A DNA stretch of 64,000 bases from Metaphire vulgaris. Lineage: Eukaryota > Annelida > Clitellata > Crassiclitellata > Megascolecidae. This document shows positions 11,679 to 22,572 of this stretch, one piece after another. Where the stretch lies: the NCBI GenBank assembly GCA_018105865.1, contig CM030837.1, forward strand, positions 10,980,725 through 11,044,724, given 5' to 3'. A program made the position numbers and the translations under genes. The notes under the pieces were generated by a model that was given only the letters and a program-made list of their open reading frames with translations, did not search any database and was not told the origin of the DNA. Position 1 is the stretch's first letter. Every line of letters begins with the position of its first letter.

Positions 11679-11979
11679 ACAGGGACCATAGTAAATTTGT
11701 GGATGGGAACAAAGCAAAGGTAGGTAGTATGAAATGCACAGTAATATCGAGTAGCGATGCACAGTAATATCGAGTAACAATAATGGCAGTCATTGTAATT
11801 TCCACAGCAAAGGTAGTCATGCCCAAGTGTATCTTTTTGAATAGATGTCCTTCCCAACGTCAGAAAGCAAGAAACCAGCCCTATTTAAATCTTTGCCCTC
11901 ACAACAGGCCAATCAAAAAGTCTGTTCAGCAAGGGTGTGATGAAGCTGGTCCAGTCACTGAGAGCTCTTAAAAGAAGCC

Positions 11980-12176
11980 CTGAATCATCATGGTGGCGCC
12001 GCGTGTGGCTGCATAGATTTCCGACCGTGTGATTTAATGCTTTCTTTTCGGATTATTTTCTCTTTTGGCTTTTTCATTAATTGTAATGCGCTTGCTAACA
12101 TTAATTGATTAGGCGCAATATAAATAGCTAATTACATTACATTACATTACATTACATTACATTACATTACATTACA
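11980..12176 (+). mobile_element. LINE/SINE 3' end with (ATTAC)n tail
   Basis: A 3' UTR-like stretch ends in GCGCAATATAAATAGCT and then about ten ATTAC units (12126-12176). The layout, a GCGC..ATATAAA motif about 10-15 bp before a microsatellite, matches other LINE ends in the window (38080, 27545, 19815, 24405). The element upstream is too decayed to name. Confidence 0.55.
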
Positions 12177-12229
12177 TCATCTTGCTACATAAGGGCAAAG
12201 GTAAATGGTCTGATTGCAGCAGTTACAGG

Positions 12230-13684
12230 CCCACCTAGGCTCTTCTATTCATTCCTGGGATTGTATTTGTGCTTGTGCTTCTGGCCCAACTCAACCCATT
12301 ACTACATCATTACTACTGCCAAGTTTCCAACCTCGCTTTTCTCTCTAGAGCAGTGTTTCTCAAACTTTTTCATCTTGTGGCACACTAGTAATAGGGGAAA
12401 ACATTGGCGGCACACTTGAAAAGATGTCACAATATTTTGCTGATCAAAGGCATCAAAACCTTCCCTCGTGAAAGCCAGCAAACATCAGTATGGTATAATA
12501 GGCATGTATATTCGGAATCCATTGCCTCACAGAGCTGTGAAAGAAGTGAAGATTTAAGTGGTCAAGATGTTATGAAGTTCACAACTTGAATACAGACAGA
12601 AAGTCCTCTCTGCCGGCACACAGCCGCTCTGCAGATAAGACCCCAGTGGTACCTCTGCCTAAGTGCCACAGAAACTGGAAACCTTGCGCATCTCCAGCTA
12701 CCTAAGAGAAGCAAGCTCCCCAATCAAACCAGACACAGGGCAGGGGTTGTATCTTAGTGGCTTAGGCGTACTTGGTCCCATGTACTTGGTCCCACGTAGT
12801 CTTAACTGCAAATTCACAACCCCTTCCCACACCAGCATCATCTCGTATATCAAGGGGCTGGTCCCAGGGGGCGAATTATCAAGACTCTAGATTCATCAGA
12901 CTCGTCGGTGACGCTACATCCCTCACTGGCTATGCGTACAAGATAGAGAGTGTTGAAGCACAGTCATTGATCAGATAATTTAAAACATTGACATTTGAAA
13001 TTTAATAAAATTTCCAACAAATCCCACGGCACACCTGATAATCTTGAGCGGCACACTAGGGCACACAGTTTGAGAAACACTGCTCTAGAAAGAATTGTCA
13101 ATAAGCGATTGGTTGGATACCTGTTGACAAACAGACTAATGCCAAAGGATCAGTCGGCATATAGGCAGGGTCACTGCACGGAGTTGGCCATACTGCGTAT
13201 TTTTAATGACATTGTCAATGCGATAACGAACGGTCAGGTGGCACTCCTCTGCCTGCTGGACCTCTCGGCGGCCTTCGACACAGTGGACAACGAAATTATC
13301 TTCCAACACCTTGAGCTTACTTATGGAATCTAAGGCAATGTCCTCTTTTGGATACATGACTATCAACAAATAGATCGCAGTCTGCTGGAACAGCTCCATG
13401 TCTGCCTCACACCCTGTCCTTTGTGGAGTGCCGAGAGGGTCCATTCTGGGCCTACTGTTGTTCATCCTGAACATGCCAGACATCGAACGAATCATCAGAT
13501 TGCGTGGGCTCACTGCGCATGCCTATGCGGATGATGTGCAGATGCTCTCTTCATGCTCTCCTACGGACATGGAACGACTCTGCGATGGTGTCATTGCCTG
13601 CATTACAAAGATCAAACACTCGACTGAAGCAATTGTCTAGCCTTAAATCCTGGCAAAATTCCTGGAGATGTATGCGAGGAAGAC
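12230..13684 (+). pseudogene. LINE family A fragment, RT N-terminal half, split by a hAT
   Basis: Before and after the hAT at 12351-13082 the sequence reads one RT: 'SNLAFLSLERIVNKRLVGYL', then LMPKDQSAYRQGH, LLDLSAAFDTVDN (catalytic Asp), GVPRGSILG, YADDVQMLSS (catalytic Asp pair). Frameshifts near 13335 and 13440 and a stop break the frame. Confidence 0.8.
12351..13082. mobile_element. hAT (Charlie-like) element, TIR CAGTGTTTCTCAAAC
   Basis: The ends CAGTGTTTCTCAAAC and GTTTGAGAAACACTG are perfect inverted repeats with subterminal GGCACACTAG at both ends. The 8-bp flanks are CTCTAGAG (12343-12350) and CTCTAGAA (13083-13090). Removing the element restores the RT frame of the surrounding LINE. 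It is non-autonomous (732 bp). Confidence 0.92.
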
Positions 13685-13892
13685 CACATAGTCTAATCAA
13701 ATATCTCGTGACTGCAAATTAACATCTACAGAGGCATAAGAAGCTGCACAAAATCAAGAATGGTGGAAGATGATCACAATAGCAGCAAACAGCTTCTGTG
13801 AACTGATGAATTATGCTTGACAATGCTCATTTTATTATGCTTAAGCACTAATACACAGTCATTAAGGTTCACAAAGTCAAAAATAAATAGCT

Positions 13893-14160
13893 CTAAATGC
13901 TAAGTGTAACAAATACATCTGTGAACTTTGACATGGCATCAATAGATGGTCCTTTAATGATTGTACAAAGCACAACATTTTCACAGGAAGAAACAATGGT
14001 AACAATTTTTACTGTAACTGCATTGCCTTGAAAGGTGCCTCTGCAAACAATATCTGAAAATTCTGCTAGAACTTCTGATACTTCAAATGAATCCACCAGT
14101 CCTGTCTTCACTGCTGGGCCAATGTCATAGTTAAAGCTATGATCAAATCTCAGTTATATT
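13893..14160 (-). other. Unidentified 88-codon open frame
   Basis: The minus strand is open from a stop at about 14157 to a TAG at 13893. It encodes stretches such as FNYDIGPAVKTGLVDSF, EVLAEFSDIVCRGTFQGNAV and IIKGPSIDAMSKFTDVFV, with balanced, protein-like composition. It has no low complexity and no LINE or hAT motif that I know. It could be a transposon gene fragment or part of a retrocopy. It has no clear splice sites, so I do not call a gene. Confidence 0.3.
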
Positions 14161-14439
14161 CTAGTACATGCATGTGTGAACAATGTACCAGTATTAACAG
14201 CTGTTGTTTAACCATGTGATGTGCACATTTGCATCAATATAGCATTGTTTCTCCATATGGTCATCACTCATTTTTTACATGCCTTAAATTGAATTCCTTT
14301 AGCAGCAACCCTGAAGATCTTCATCATCCAGTGGCAGCATTCGTAGTGTCAACCCCGAGGAGCTTCGTCCACTACTTTCTAGGCTGCTAGCTAGCCGGCA
14401 AACCCAAAGAAATGAGTCCAAATGTTAAATATAGTGTCA

Positions 14440-14940
14440 GTATCGTTCTCTTAGCTATTATACAGCCTCTTGTAGTTTGCAAATTTGCGAACTACAAAAT
14501 TTTCTCTAAAATCATTGCTAAGACTTATGTTCCAACAAAGGGGTGTTCGGGTTAGAAATAATATACCAGGGTATCTCTACCAAACATTGTCCGATTTTCA
14601 AACTTTTTGACTTCTTTTGTTCCAATGACATTCTCCTACAACTTTGCTACCCATCCAAGTAGGATTACCACTCAAAAAGCTTAGCTGGTGAGTGCTGAAC
14701 AAAAATTTGGGGCGGGTGCCATTTTAGGCCACAGAGTAGACCATACCCCCAAACTGTTTTGGGCATGGATGGTTAGAAAGAGCATCAAAAAAGCCAAACA
14801 ATGTTGTACACTTCATCTTCTTAGCTTTCATACAGCCTGAGACTTTGGCAAATTTTAAAAATGACAGAATTTAGTTTTGAAGAACGTTTTAACAAAAATA
14901 AATAACCAGCACGGTGACGGCGATTAATATTTTAATGGAC
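14440..14940. repeat. Decayed repeat related to the TTAA element units
   Basis: GGATGGTTAGAAAGAGCA near 14766 and the following 150 bp match 50838-50960. Both resemble in inverse the GCTCTTTCTATCCATCC segment of the 370-bp units at 22220 and 53705. This marks a further degraded copy of that family. Confidence 0.45.
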
Positions 14941-15227
14941 AGTTATGTAATTGGTTTGTTACTGGTGAGTCCACCCGGTCACTACTTTGACCCTATACAA
15001 CTATATACCAGGGGTCTCCAAAGTTTTTCAGCTGCGGGCCACATTGTTGACTTCTGACGGCTCCGTGGGCCAAATGCACAAGAAACTAAAATTTAGTAAA
15101 ATACACTACACAGTGAATGCAAAATTATGATGCAGGCATAATGCAGACTCCAGTATGTCAGCTGCAATTGAAATGGATTTTAACTACTGTGAGATAAATG
15201 AAACGAATGCCTTCTGATAAAATTAAC

Positions 15228-17044
15228 GTACATACTCGCGGACAGGTCAATCTCAGAGATAGGTCGACCCGCTTCTTGGTAAAAAATCAAGTAATTTGCT
15301 ATGACTTGCGTATAAGTCGACAAGCAATTTTTGAATTGCCTAATTATGTCCGACCTACACTGAAATCGAGTTGACAGACAGCCGCTCCTTCCTCCAAACC
15401 CAACATCTTCAAGCTGTTTACGGGTCAAAGGTATTTGTGGTACACAGAGTCCAAGTGCCTGAAGGTCCACCCCATGGTCAAGCAGACGGACGCTCCTCCC
15501 CCCCAACCCGATGTCTCCAAGCTGTTTACAGGCCAAAGGTCATTGGCTTGAGGTATTTGTTGTCCACAGAGTCCAAATGCTCTTTCCACTGTCCAACCTT
15601 CATGCCTGTCCCAATGGTGACCTCTCAAAACATGGGTGAGGGCTCGAGCCTTGTGGCCTAATAGAAGTTTGAGCCTATGGCTAACGGGATATGTAAGAAA
15701 AGCTGCTTGTATAGGCAAATTTTAGTGTGCAAAGAGATTGAGAAATGCCAAAACACAAGCGTTTCAGTTTCCAATTAGAGATGTGCGGGTACAGCAAAAT
15801 GTCTACCCTACCTGTACCCGTGCAAAAACTTTCTTACCCTACCCGTACCTATGGGTACGGGTACAAGGACCTGTACCCGTACCCGTATACCCATACCCGT
15901 TCCTATAGACTATCTAGAGGCAACAACATTAATGTATTAATGAAAGCAAAGTACATTTTTTAAATATGTCATATGTTGACAATTTTTTAAAAAGAGGTAC
16001 ATGTTTAGATTAGGACAGATCTATGACTTAGGAATCAGGGTAATCCACTTGGCAAATAGTAGGCCCGGGTTCTTTATGGGGTACTGGACAATGTTGGTAA
16101 CATTGTGTAATACAGCTAGTCAGCTAGCTTAAGTCTACGTGAATGTTGAACATGGACTAGAAGACTCGATGGGCCTGTTTAAAATATTTAGTTGTTACAG
16201 TTTAGCTATGAGCAGGCATTAGATCTGAAGTTAAACAACAAAACGATGTACCAAAGGAACATTATCACTGCAGGACGCCATTTCAATGATTTTACGTTTT
16301 TATGTTTGCTACTTTACTGATGACACCACCTGACATCATTTGTATTTCCTTTATGCTTTCAGTAAGTCAAATGCATGCAGTGGCATGTCTGACAAACTGA
16401 ACGCAATATACAAGTTACACTAATACACTTTAATCAATAATATTTTTTCTATTACTGCATTGCTAATTTGCTATAATAGTGAGAAATGAAGATATAATGT
16501 TTTTACGGGTAAAAATGGGTGGACCCGTACCCGTAGCGCTATACCCATACCTGACCTGTACCCGTAAAATGTGTACCCTGCCCATACCCGTGGGTACGGG
16601 TATACCCGCAGGTACGGGTTACATCTCTATTTCCAACCACAGGTCGTCAAAGCTATGACTCATAATGAAACATGCAACATGGCCGCGGGCCGAGAACAGT
16701 GGACGTCATGATTCATCTGTTTACTAGACCACAATGCATTGCGCGAGGTGATTGTTGCCTAGCGATCTTGGCCAGCAGCCCTGAAACTGGGTCAAAGAAC
16801 AACTTTCCAAAATCAACTTGAGTGGTCCAGTCCGGTTGAGAAAGGAGGAGCCAGACGCCCACCCCTTTTCACTGACCCATCTTTAAATAGACACAACATG
16901 ACTTAACACTGTAATGCATTAGGCAATGTGTTTCTTTAAAAAAATTCTTGTAAAATTGCCTTGACTCGCAGATAAGTCGACTCAGTGTTTTAAATGAATT
17001 TTATGGCATATATTTCTCGACTTATCCTTGAGTATATATGGTAC
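15228..17044. mobile_element. TIR element with TACnnTATACTCG ends (inside the hAT)
   Basis: The left end TACATACTCGCGGACAGGTC and the right end (minus) TACCATATATACTCAAGG carry GTCGAC / AAGTCGA subterminal motifs also seen at 44601-45227. Its right half (from 15700) matches 33263-33742 base for base over about 480 bp. That sister lacks the hAT at 15776-16629. The target duplication is not clear. Confidence 0.65.
15776..16629. mobile_element. hAT-like element, TIR TAGAGATGTGCGGGTA, many GGGTACGG motifs
   Basis: The ends TAGAGATGT and ACATCTCTA are inverted, with dense CCCGTACCC / GGGTACGGG subterminal repeats. The flanks TTTCCAAT (15768-15775) and TTTCCAAC (16630-16637) are an 8-bp duplication. 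The sister sequence at about 33327 has a single uninterrupted TTTCCAATCACAG, a paralogous empty site. A longer relative is at 47526-49411. Confidence 0.92.
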
Positions 17045-17334
17045 ATAAAACTGTGGCTCAAAGTCCCTATAATAAGTAAGGATCTTAAATGTTCATCAGA
17101 TAATGCTGATCTGTAGCAGGATTTATCGTGTATGCCTCATATTAGAAAGTGTATTTTAAAGTGTATTTTCATACAAATGTGGGCTGTCCATTAATTACGT
17201 CAACAAAATATGGGGAGATGGCTTGAAAAAGTTGGACAATTGTTGACAGGGGAAGAGGGTCAAAAGAAGTTGATATCAACAATTTGTTGATTTAATTAAT
17301 TGACAGCCCTACGTAGTTCCAAAAGCAGAAATGA

Positions 17335-17560
17335 ATTCACAAAGCAAACTGTTATTATTATTAACGTACTGATTAATGTGGTAACTCATTCAGAATGAAC
17401 TGCATGAACACACTACAAAGTTACAAATAACTTGTGCGAAAAAACCATGTTTTAAGTTTCTCCTTAAAGGTATCCAAAATTGGAGAGAGCTGTAGAGATG
17501 GAGGTAGACAATTCCATGCCCGAGCCACAACCACGGGAAATGCTCGATCTCCTGTCATTT
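17335..17560 (-). mobile_element. LINE family C 3' end, minus strand
   Basis: On the minus strand, 'ARAWNCLPPSLQ'-type codons are followed by the same 3' UTR as at 63520-63624 (TTAAAACATGG, TACCACATTAATCAGTACGT) and (TAA)n at 17352-17361. Its 5' end is truncated near 17560. Confidence 0.75.
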
Positions 17561-17579
17561 AAGATCTTTAAATTAATAA

Positions 17580-18310
17580 ACCGATCACATGGAAGGCATT
17601 AATAAAATTCTATCATATTTCCTTCCTTAAATTTGTTCTTCAGGATATCACTGGATTGCAAATCAATAATTACCATTTGCAAATCAGAAGGTAAGTCTTC
17701 AATGACAGATTCAAAATGAGTTTCAAATAATCTTATTTTCGACGAACATGCATCCAGATAAGAGAAACGTTTCTGGAATTGTTTTCACAAACTTGAAATG
17801 ATATCTAGAGCAAACAAGCATGGAAAGTGAGTCACGGCTTCTTGGCTGTATTTGCCACAACGTGAGAAATGACTGAAGCAGCTTCTTGATAACTAATTCT
17901 CAAAAAGTGCCAATTTCTGACAGAACGCTTTAACCTTAGAGTACAAATCTAAGATACATGCTGAAAATGTTAATTCCCAATTCCATACTCTTTCTGTGAA
18001 CAACACCATTGGATGGCTCCTGTCAAGAAGATTTCCACCTCACTTTGAAGATCAAAAAATCTATTCAGAACTTTCCCACAGCTAAGCCATCTCACTGAAG
18101 TATGGTAAGGTAGGTCTGGAAAGTCAGATTCAAATTCCAACAGGAAATCACAAAATTGGCAATGACTGAGTCCATGAGATAGCATATATCTATGGCAAAG
18201 AGTAAGGCAGGTGAAAGTTGAAGCAAGTTATAATTAAAGTCTATGTCTCTATGATACAGACGGTGAAAAAAGATTCTTATAATAGATTTGCACATCTTCC
18301 TCATTTCTTG
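17580..18310 (-). pseudogene. Degenerate hAT transposase (ZBED5/FAM200-like)
   Basis: The minus strand reads LPYHTSVRWLSCGKVLNRFF at about 18110-18050, equal in pattern to the hAT consensus H-T-x-VRWLS-x-GKVL-x-R. Downstream, in shifting frames, are 'LDLYSKVKAFCQKL', 'HFPCLFALDI', 'FQKRFSYLDACSS' and 'LPSDLQMVIIDLQSSDILKNKFKEG', the usual order of blocks before the C-terminal dimerisation region. Several stops and frameshifts show it is dead. It lies within the hAT at 15009-18377 and in the same orientation as its presumed gene. Confidence 0.75.
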
Positions 18311-18840
18311 CTGCAGCTCGGACTGAAGGCTTTGGCAGGCCGTATCCGGCCCATGGGCCGTACTTTGGAGACCCCTGCTCTACACCGTAAGTTGTCATCG
18401 ATCACTTATGATCCAGCAAGAAATTATGGCAATGGACACAATGTTCTTGCTGGATCACTATGCATCTATAATTCCATGGTGATCATTGTCATTTTAATTA
18501 GCCATTCTTATGGCTTACTTGCAAGTCTAATAAACTCTTAAACATTCTTTTATAATAAGCATCAAATAAGCCACTTGCCAATAAGTACTTGAGCAAAAAC
18601 ACAATTCCTATATTCAATGTAATATGGTAAAATATGTATCAATATTACAAATTCCATGGTAAAATTACAAAAAGATGAAAAGCCCAAACTTCCATGCCTA
18701 CAGAAAATCAAAAGTAAAATTAAAATTTTCCCAGGCCCGGATTCAAGGGGTGGGACCGGTGCTGATCCCCAGTCTCTAAGGCATACAGCGATGCAGTTCC
18801 TACTCCCAAGGTCTCTGTTAACGTTCTAAAAGAAAAATTA

Positions 18841-19005
<165 letters not shown>

Positions 19006-19164
19006 TCATAAAGTGCATAATTAATTCAATTAATCTTGAAGAAAAGGGAACTCAATCTTCTTCTATGAATTTTATAGTTTCTTGATCGTACACATGAAAA
19101 GTTCAAAGATACAATATGTTGGAGATCTTAACATCCGCACCAATGACAGCAACAAGCACTGTAG

Positions 19165-19870
19165 TTGATTTCTGAATTATGGTATCAACAAGCACCTCAT
19201 CATTCGATTGATTACTGTAACACCCTCTACTATAACCTTCCCAAAGCCTCCATAGATAAATTACAATCAATTAAAAATGCACTAGCTCGTGCTGTTATTA
19301 AGTCACCAAGGTTCTCCCATATTTCACCCAAACTAAAATCATTACACTGCCTTAAAATAACTGAACATATCCATTATAAGATTATAACACTTACATACAG
19401 CTCACTTCAATCATCAAAACCTGTCTACCTTAGAACACTATTAACATCTCAGCCTCCTCGACCCACATGATCGTTATCTCATCTCACTCTTTCACGCCCA
19501 CAGAACCGGTCATCCATGAAAATCTGCAACCGTGCCTTTTCATATGTCACATCTGAACTTTGGAACTACAGCTTCTCTCTGCAGCCTTAGACAGTATTCG
19601 GTGAGAGATCAAAACAGTATTCGGTAAGAGATCAATGCAGTATTCAGTGAGAGATCAATGATACATGGGAACCCTATTCTGTGGAGCACGTTACCAAGTG
19701 ATATTATGACAGAGATTGATTCTGAACGGAAACTCAAAACATTCTTTTTTCACAAATCATCTGGACTGAAAAGCACTTTTGACTTTGAACTTTCTTCATG
19801 TGTACTGCGCTATATAAGTTGGCTTGTATAATAATAATAGACACTGTCAAACAATAAAATCTGAATTCTC
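19165..19870 (+). pseudogene. LINE family B, C-terminal domain and tail
   Basis: The frame 'DYCNTLYYNLPKASIDKLQSIKNA' 'SPKLKSLHCLKITEHIHYKI' matches the family B C-terminus. At 19590-19660 a 22-bp segment (CAGTATTCGGTGAGAGATCA) is present three times. It ends with GCGCTATATAAGTTGGCTTG and (TAA)n at about 19830-19840. A second family B tail (19880-20062, GGTGCTATAGAAGTGCA) follows directly. Confidence 0.75.
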
Positions 19871-20428
19871 ATATCCCATAATTCCTGCATTATCTCCTCA
19901 TGTCTTCAGATCTAATCTTAAATTGTTCCTTTTCCCCATAGTCTGTCTTACTCTCTCCCTCTGACTGATCTCTAAAAGACCTGGATATTTTGCAGATGGA
20001 TTTTTAAATACCATCGATTGATACCCTTGGGTATTAAAACTGGTGCTATAGAAGTGCACAATTATTTCCTCCAACCCTAAAAGAACCTAGCCTCACTGAC
20101 CTTCAGATACACTGACCATTGCCTGGCTGATCTTTCACCTTTCTTATAGCTATTTTAAGAAAGGCTAAGCGCCTAAGAATAAGCATCTATTGTTGTACTA
20201 CTTTCCAAAGCGCTATATACACCCACAAGGTTTTACTTAACTACTTACTTATTTATTCACACGAAATCATTGATCAATCATTTTAAGCATTTAACAAGTA
20301 TTAAGACATAATAGTGGTGAAAATTATTCATTTTATGGAGAACACATAAAACAAATCAAACCCTAGTGATAATTGAATCAGTGGACAATGTGCCAATCAA
20401 TCAATTGATTTATTAACCAATTTTAAAT

Positions 20429-20617
20429 GTGGCCAGACAAAATGTCTGCAGACAAAATGTCTGCAACTAAATGGCATGGGTTAGGGTTAGCATTAGGGTT
20501 AGGGTTAGCATTAGAGTTAGAGCTACATTTTGTCCGCTGACATTTTATCTGCTGACATTTTGTTCCCATGATATTTTGTCCGTGACATTTTGTCCGCAGA
20601 CATTTTGTCCTGGCACC
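20429..20617. mobile_element. Mutator-like MITE with GACAAAATGTC terminal arrays
   Basis: The 189-bp element has GGCCAGACAAAATGTC at the left and, inverted, GGTGCCAGGACAAAATGTC at the right. Each end carries direct repeats of (C/G)GACAAAATGTC (two at the left, five at the right). The 9-bp flanks ATTTTAAAT and ATGTTAAAC match at 7 of 9. The core is GGGTTAG-like telomeric sequence (20478-20520). Confidence 0.65.
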
Positions 20618-20644
20618 ATGTTAAACTATGAAATGAAGTATTAA

Positions 20645-21102
20645 CATTTATTCTTCTTCTTTCTTTCCTTCCGCCGTTCCCTATTGAGTTGGACAATGGG
20701 TCTAAATGCGTTCCTTCCACTTCTGTCTGTCTCTTGCTGCTCTGGTCAATTGGATGTTCATTTGCATTTCTTCTGCATCCTCTTTTAAGTCTTCTATCCA
20801 TGTTTTTCTTGGTCTTCCTTTTCTCCTTTCCCTTCAACATAGTTGTATAATGCTTTCTTTAGTATTCTTTCTTCCTTCATTCTTTCAACATGACCAAACC
20901 ATTTCAGTCTTCGTTTCTGTATTGATTCAAGTATCGTTTCTTTTTGCCCTATCTTTTCTCTGATCATTTCATTTCTTATTCTTTGTCTTCTGCTGACTCC
21001 TGCTATTCCTCTTAACCAGTTCATTTCTGCAGTCATTAATCTTTCGTCTTTCTTCTTTAAGGTCCAGCATTCTGATCCATATAATAGTATTGGTTTGATC
21101 AG
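20645..21102 (-). pseudogene. RTE-like LINE, C-terminal segment (piece 4 of 4)
   Basis: The minus strand reads 'LIKPILLYGSECWTLKKKDERLM', 'MNWLRGIAGVSRRQRIRNEMI' and 'RRLKWFGHVERMKEERI', the RTE-type C-terminal domain. The upstream part of the same gene continues at 27397 after the 6.3-kb hAT. TTGATCAG, the hAT target, is part of this ORF. Confidence 0.85.
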
Positions 21103-21201
21103 CTGGGGTGGGGCCCGGCCCGAGCCCGAAACCTGAGCTTTGAGGCCCACCCGGCCCAAAGCCCGTACCTTACAGCCCGGCCCGCTAACATGATATTAAA
21201 T

Positions 21202-22057
21202 CAGTGTGATTCCCGTTAACTGAAACTGAAATAGCCATTAACTGATAAATAATAAATCCGTTAAAGGGAACTGGAACTGGAAAATACGTTAAAAACTGTA
21301 ACTGATAAATAATAAATCCGTTAAAGGGAAAACTGAAACTGGAAAATAAGCAACTGAAACTGAAAAGTCGAGTCATATCAGTATCGTTTCAGTTTCAGTA
21401 ATCTGAATATTGTAGGCGAGCATCAGTGCAGCTGTGTGCACGTCAGGCTGGCTATTGATCTATTGTCCACATGTAGGTCAATACTCAATAGTCCATAGTC
21501 CAGTTGTTTACTGCTCGCTCGACTGATCGCGGCCTGGACAACAGGACGTCAGGACCTGCAGTTACAGTAGTTTTTGGCCCTTAATTGGCAGTATTTGTCG
21601 CTGCTTTGCTGATTGACCTACTTTAGCAAAGATCGGGACTCCATGCAAGTTCCAACTTGATTGTATTGTATTGTTTGTCGGCGGTGACGAAGTAGTTTCC
21701 TGCGCAGTGCGCATTGAACGTGACAGTTGTATAGGCCAACTAATCAAATATAATAGTAACATTTTAACAATGAGCTTTGAGGTAACCAGAGGCCGTCAAA
21801 AAGAGAGTGTGATTTGGGAATATTTTCAGTATGATAAGATTGCCGACAAAAGTAGGCTAAATGTCTTGCAACTGTTAACAACTCGCCCTGTGGAAAATTA
21901 ATTGAGACGACTAAAAACTGGAACTGAAAAATACATGCAACTGAAACTGAAACAAAAAAATATACAAAACTGAAAGTGAAACGGGAACTGAAAAATACGT
22001 TTGCAAAACGGAACTGAAACTGGACCTGAAATATAATGAGCAACTGGAATCACACTG
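21202..22057. mobile_element. hAT element, TIR CAGTGTGATTCC, rich in ACTGAAACTG
   Basis: The ends CAGTGTGATTCC and GGAATCACACTG are inverted, with dense subterminal (G)AACTGAAACTG repeats. The left target duplication TATTAAAT is at 21194-21201. The right copy is split by a later TTAA insertion: TATTAA at 22058-22063 and AT at 27056-27057, giving a perfect 8 of 8 once the insert is removed. A short frame at 21671-21901 ('TRGRQKESVIWEYFQYDKIADKSR') looks like a BED zinc-finger start of a hAT transposase. Confidence 0.88.
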
Positions 22058-22572
22058 TATTAACCTTTTAAGAGGGAATTAAATTTTTAAAGTCATCCCC
22101 CCACGGGAAAATTAATTTACGGAAAAGGCATTTATATGAAAACGTGAACATATACGTTATAAACTTAGTATATTTCAGGCTATATAGAAGCTAGAAAGAT
22201 GCGGTTTGCACCATTTTTGAGCATTTTTATTGCTCTTTCTATCCATCCGTGCCAAAAGAAAAAAGTTGGGGTAGGGACCACTCTACACCCTAAAATCTGA
22301 CACCTCCCCAACATTTTGTTCAAATTTTGATCAAAAGTCAATAGCAAAACGTCTTCAGCGGTAAACCCCCAAATGTGAGTGAGAGAGTTATAGAGGAGTG
22401 TAATTGGAACAGAATAGTGCACAAATTTTGAAGATCGGACCATATTTGGGGTAGTTATGAAGTTTCATACCCTAGTACCCATTGCTCGCTGAAATGACAA
22501 TTACGCGAACGGATTTTCAATGTGGAAAACCGAACAACTCAGTATATTTCAGGCTATATAGAAGCTAGAAAG

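Larger units (their letters stand above)
15009..18377 (-). mobile_element. hAT element carrying transposase remnant, TIR CAGGGGTCTCCAAAG
   Basis: The ends CAGGGGTCTCCAAAG and CTTTGGAGACCCCTG are perfect 15-bp inverted repeats. Subterminal GGGCCACAT and CCGGCCCATGGGCC are typical of this hAT group. The 8-bp flanks CTATATAC (15001-15008) and CTCTACAC (18378-18385) differ at two positions, so it is old. The transposase remnant is at 17580-18310. It also hosts the TIR element at 15228-17044 and a LINE C tail at 17335-17560. Confidence 0.9.

Noticed and set aside
22522..22572. The first 17 codons (MENRTTQYISGYIEARK) as the start of the LINE protein
   Set aside because: These codons belong to the host 370-bp repeat unit; the same bases occur without a LINE at 22173-22200. 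The LINE begins at 22573.
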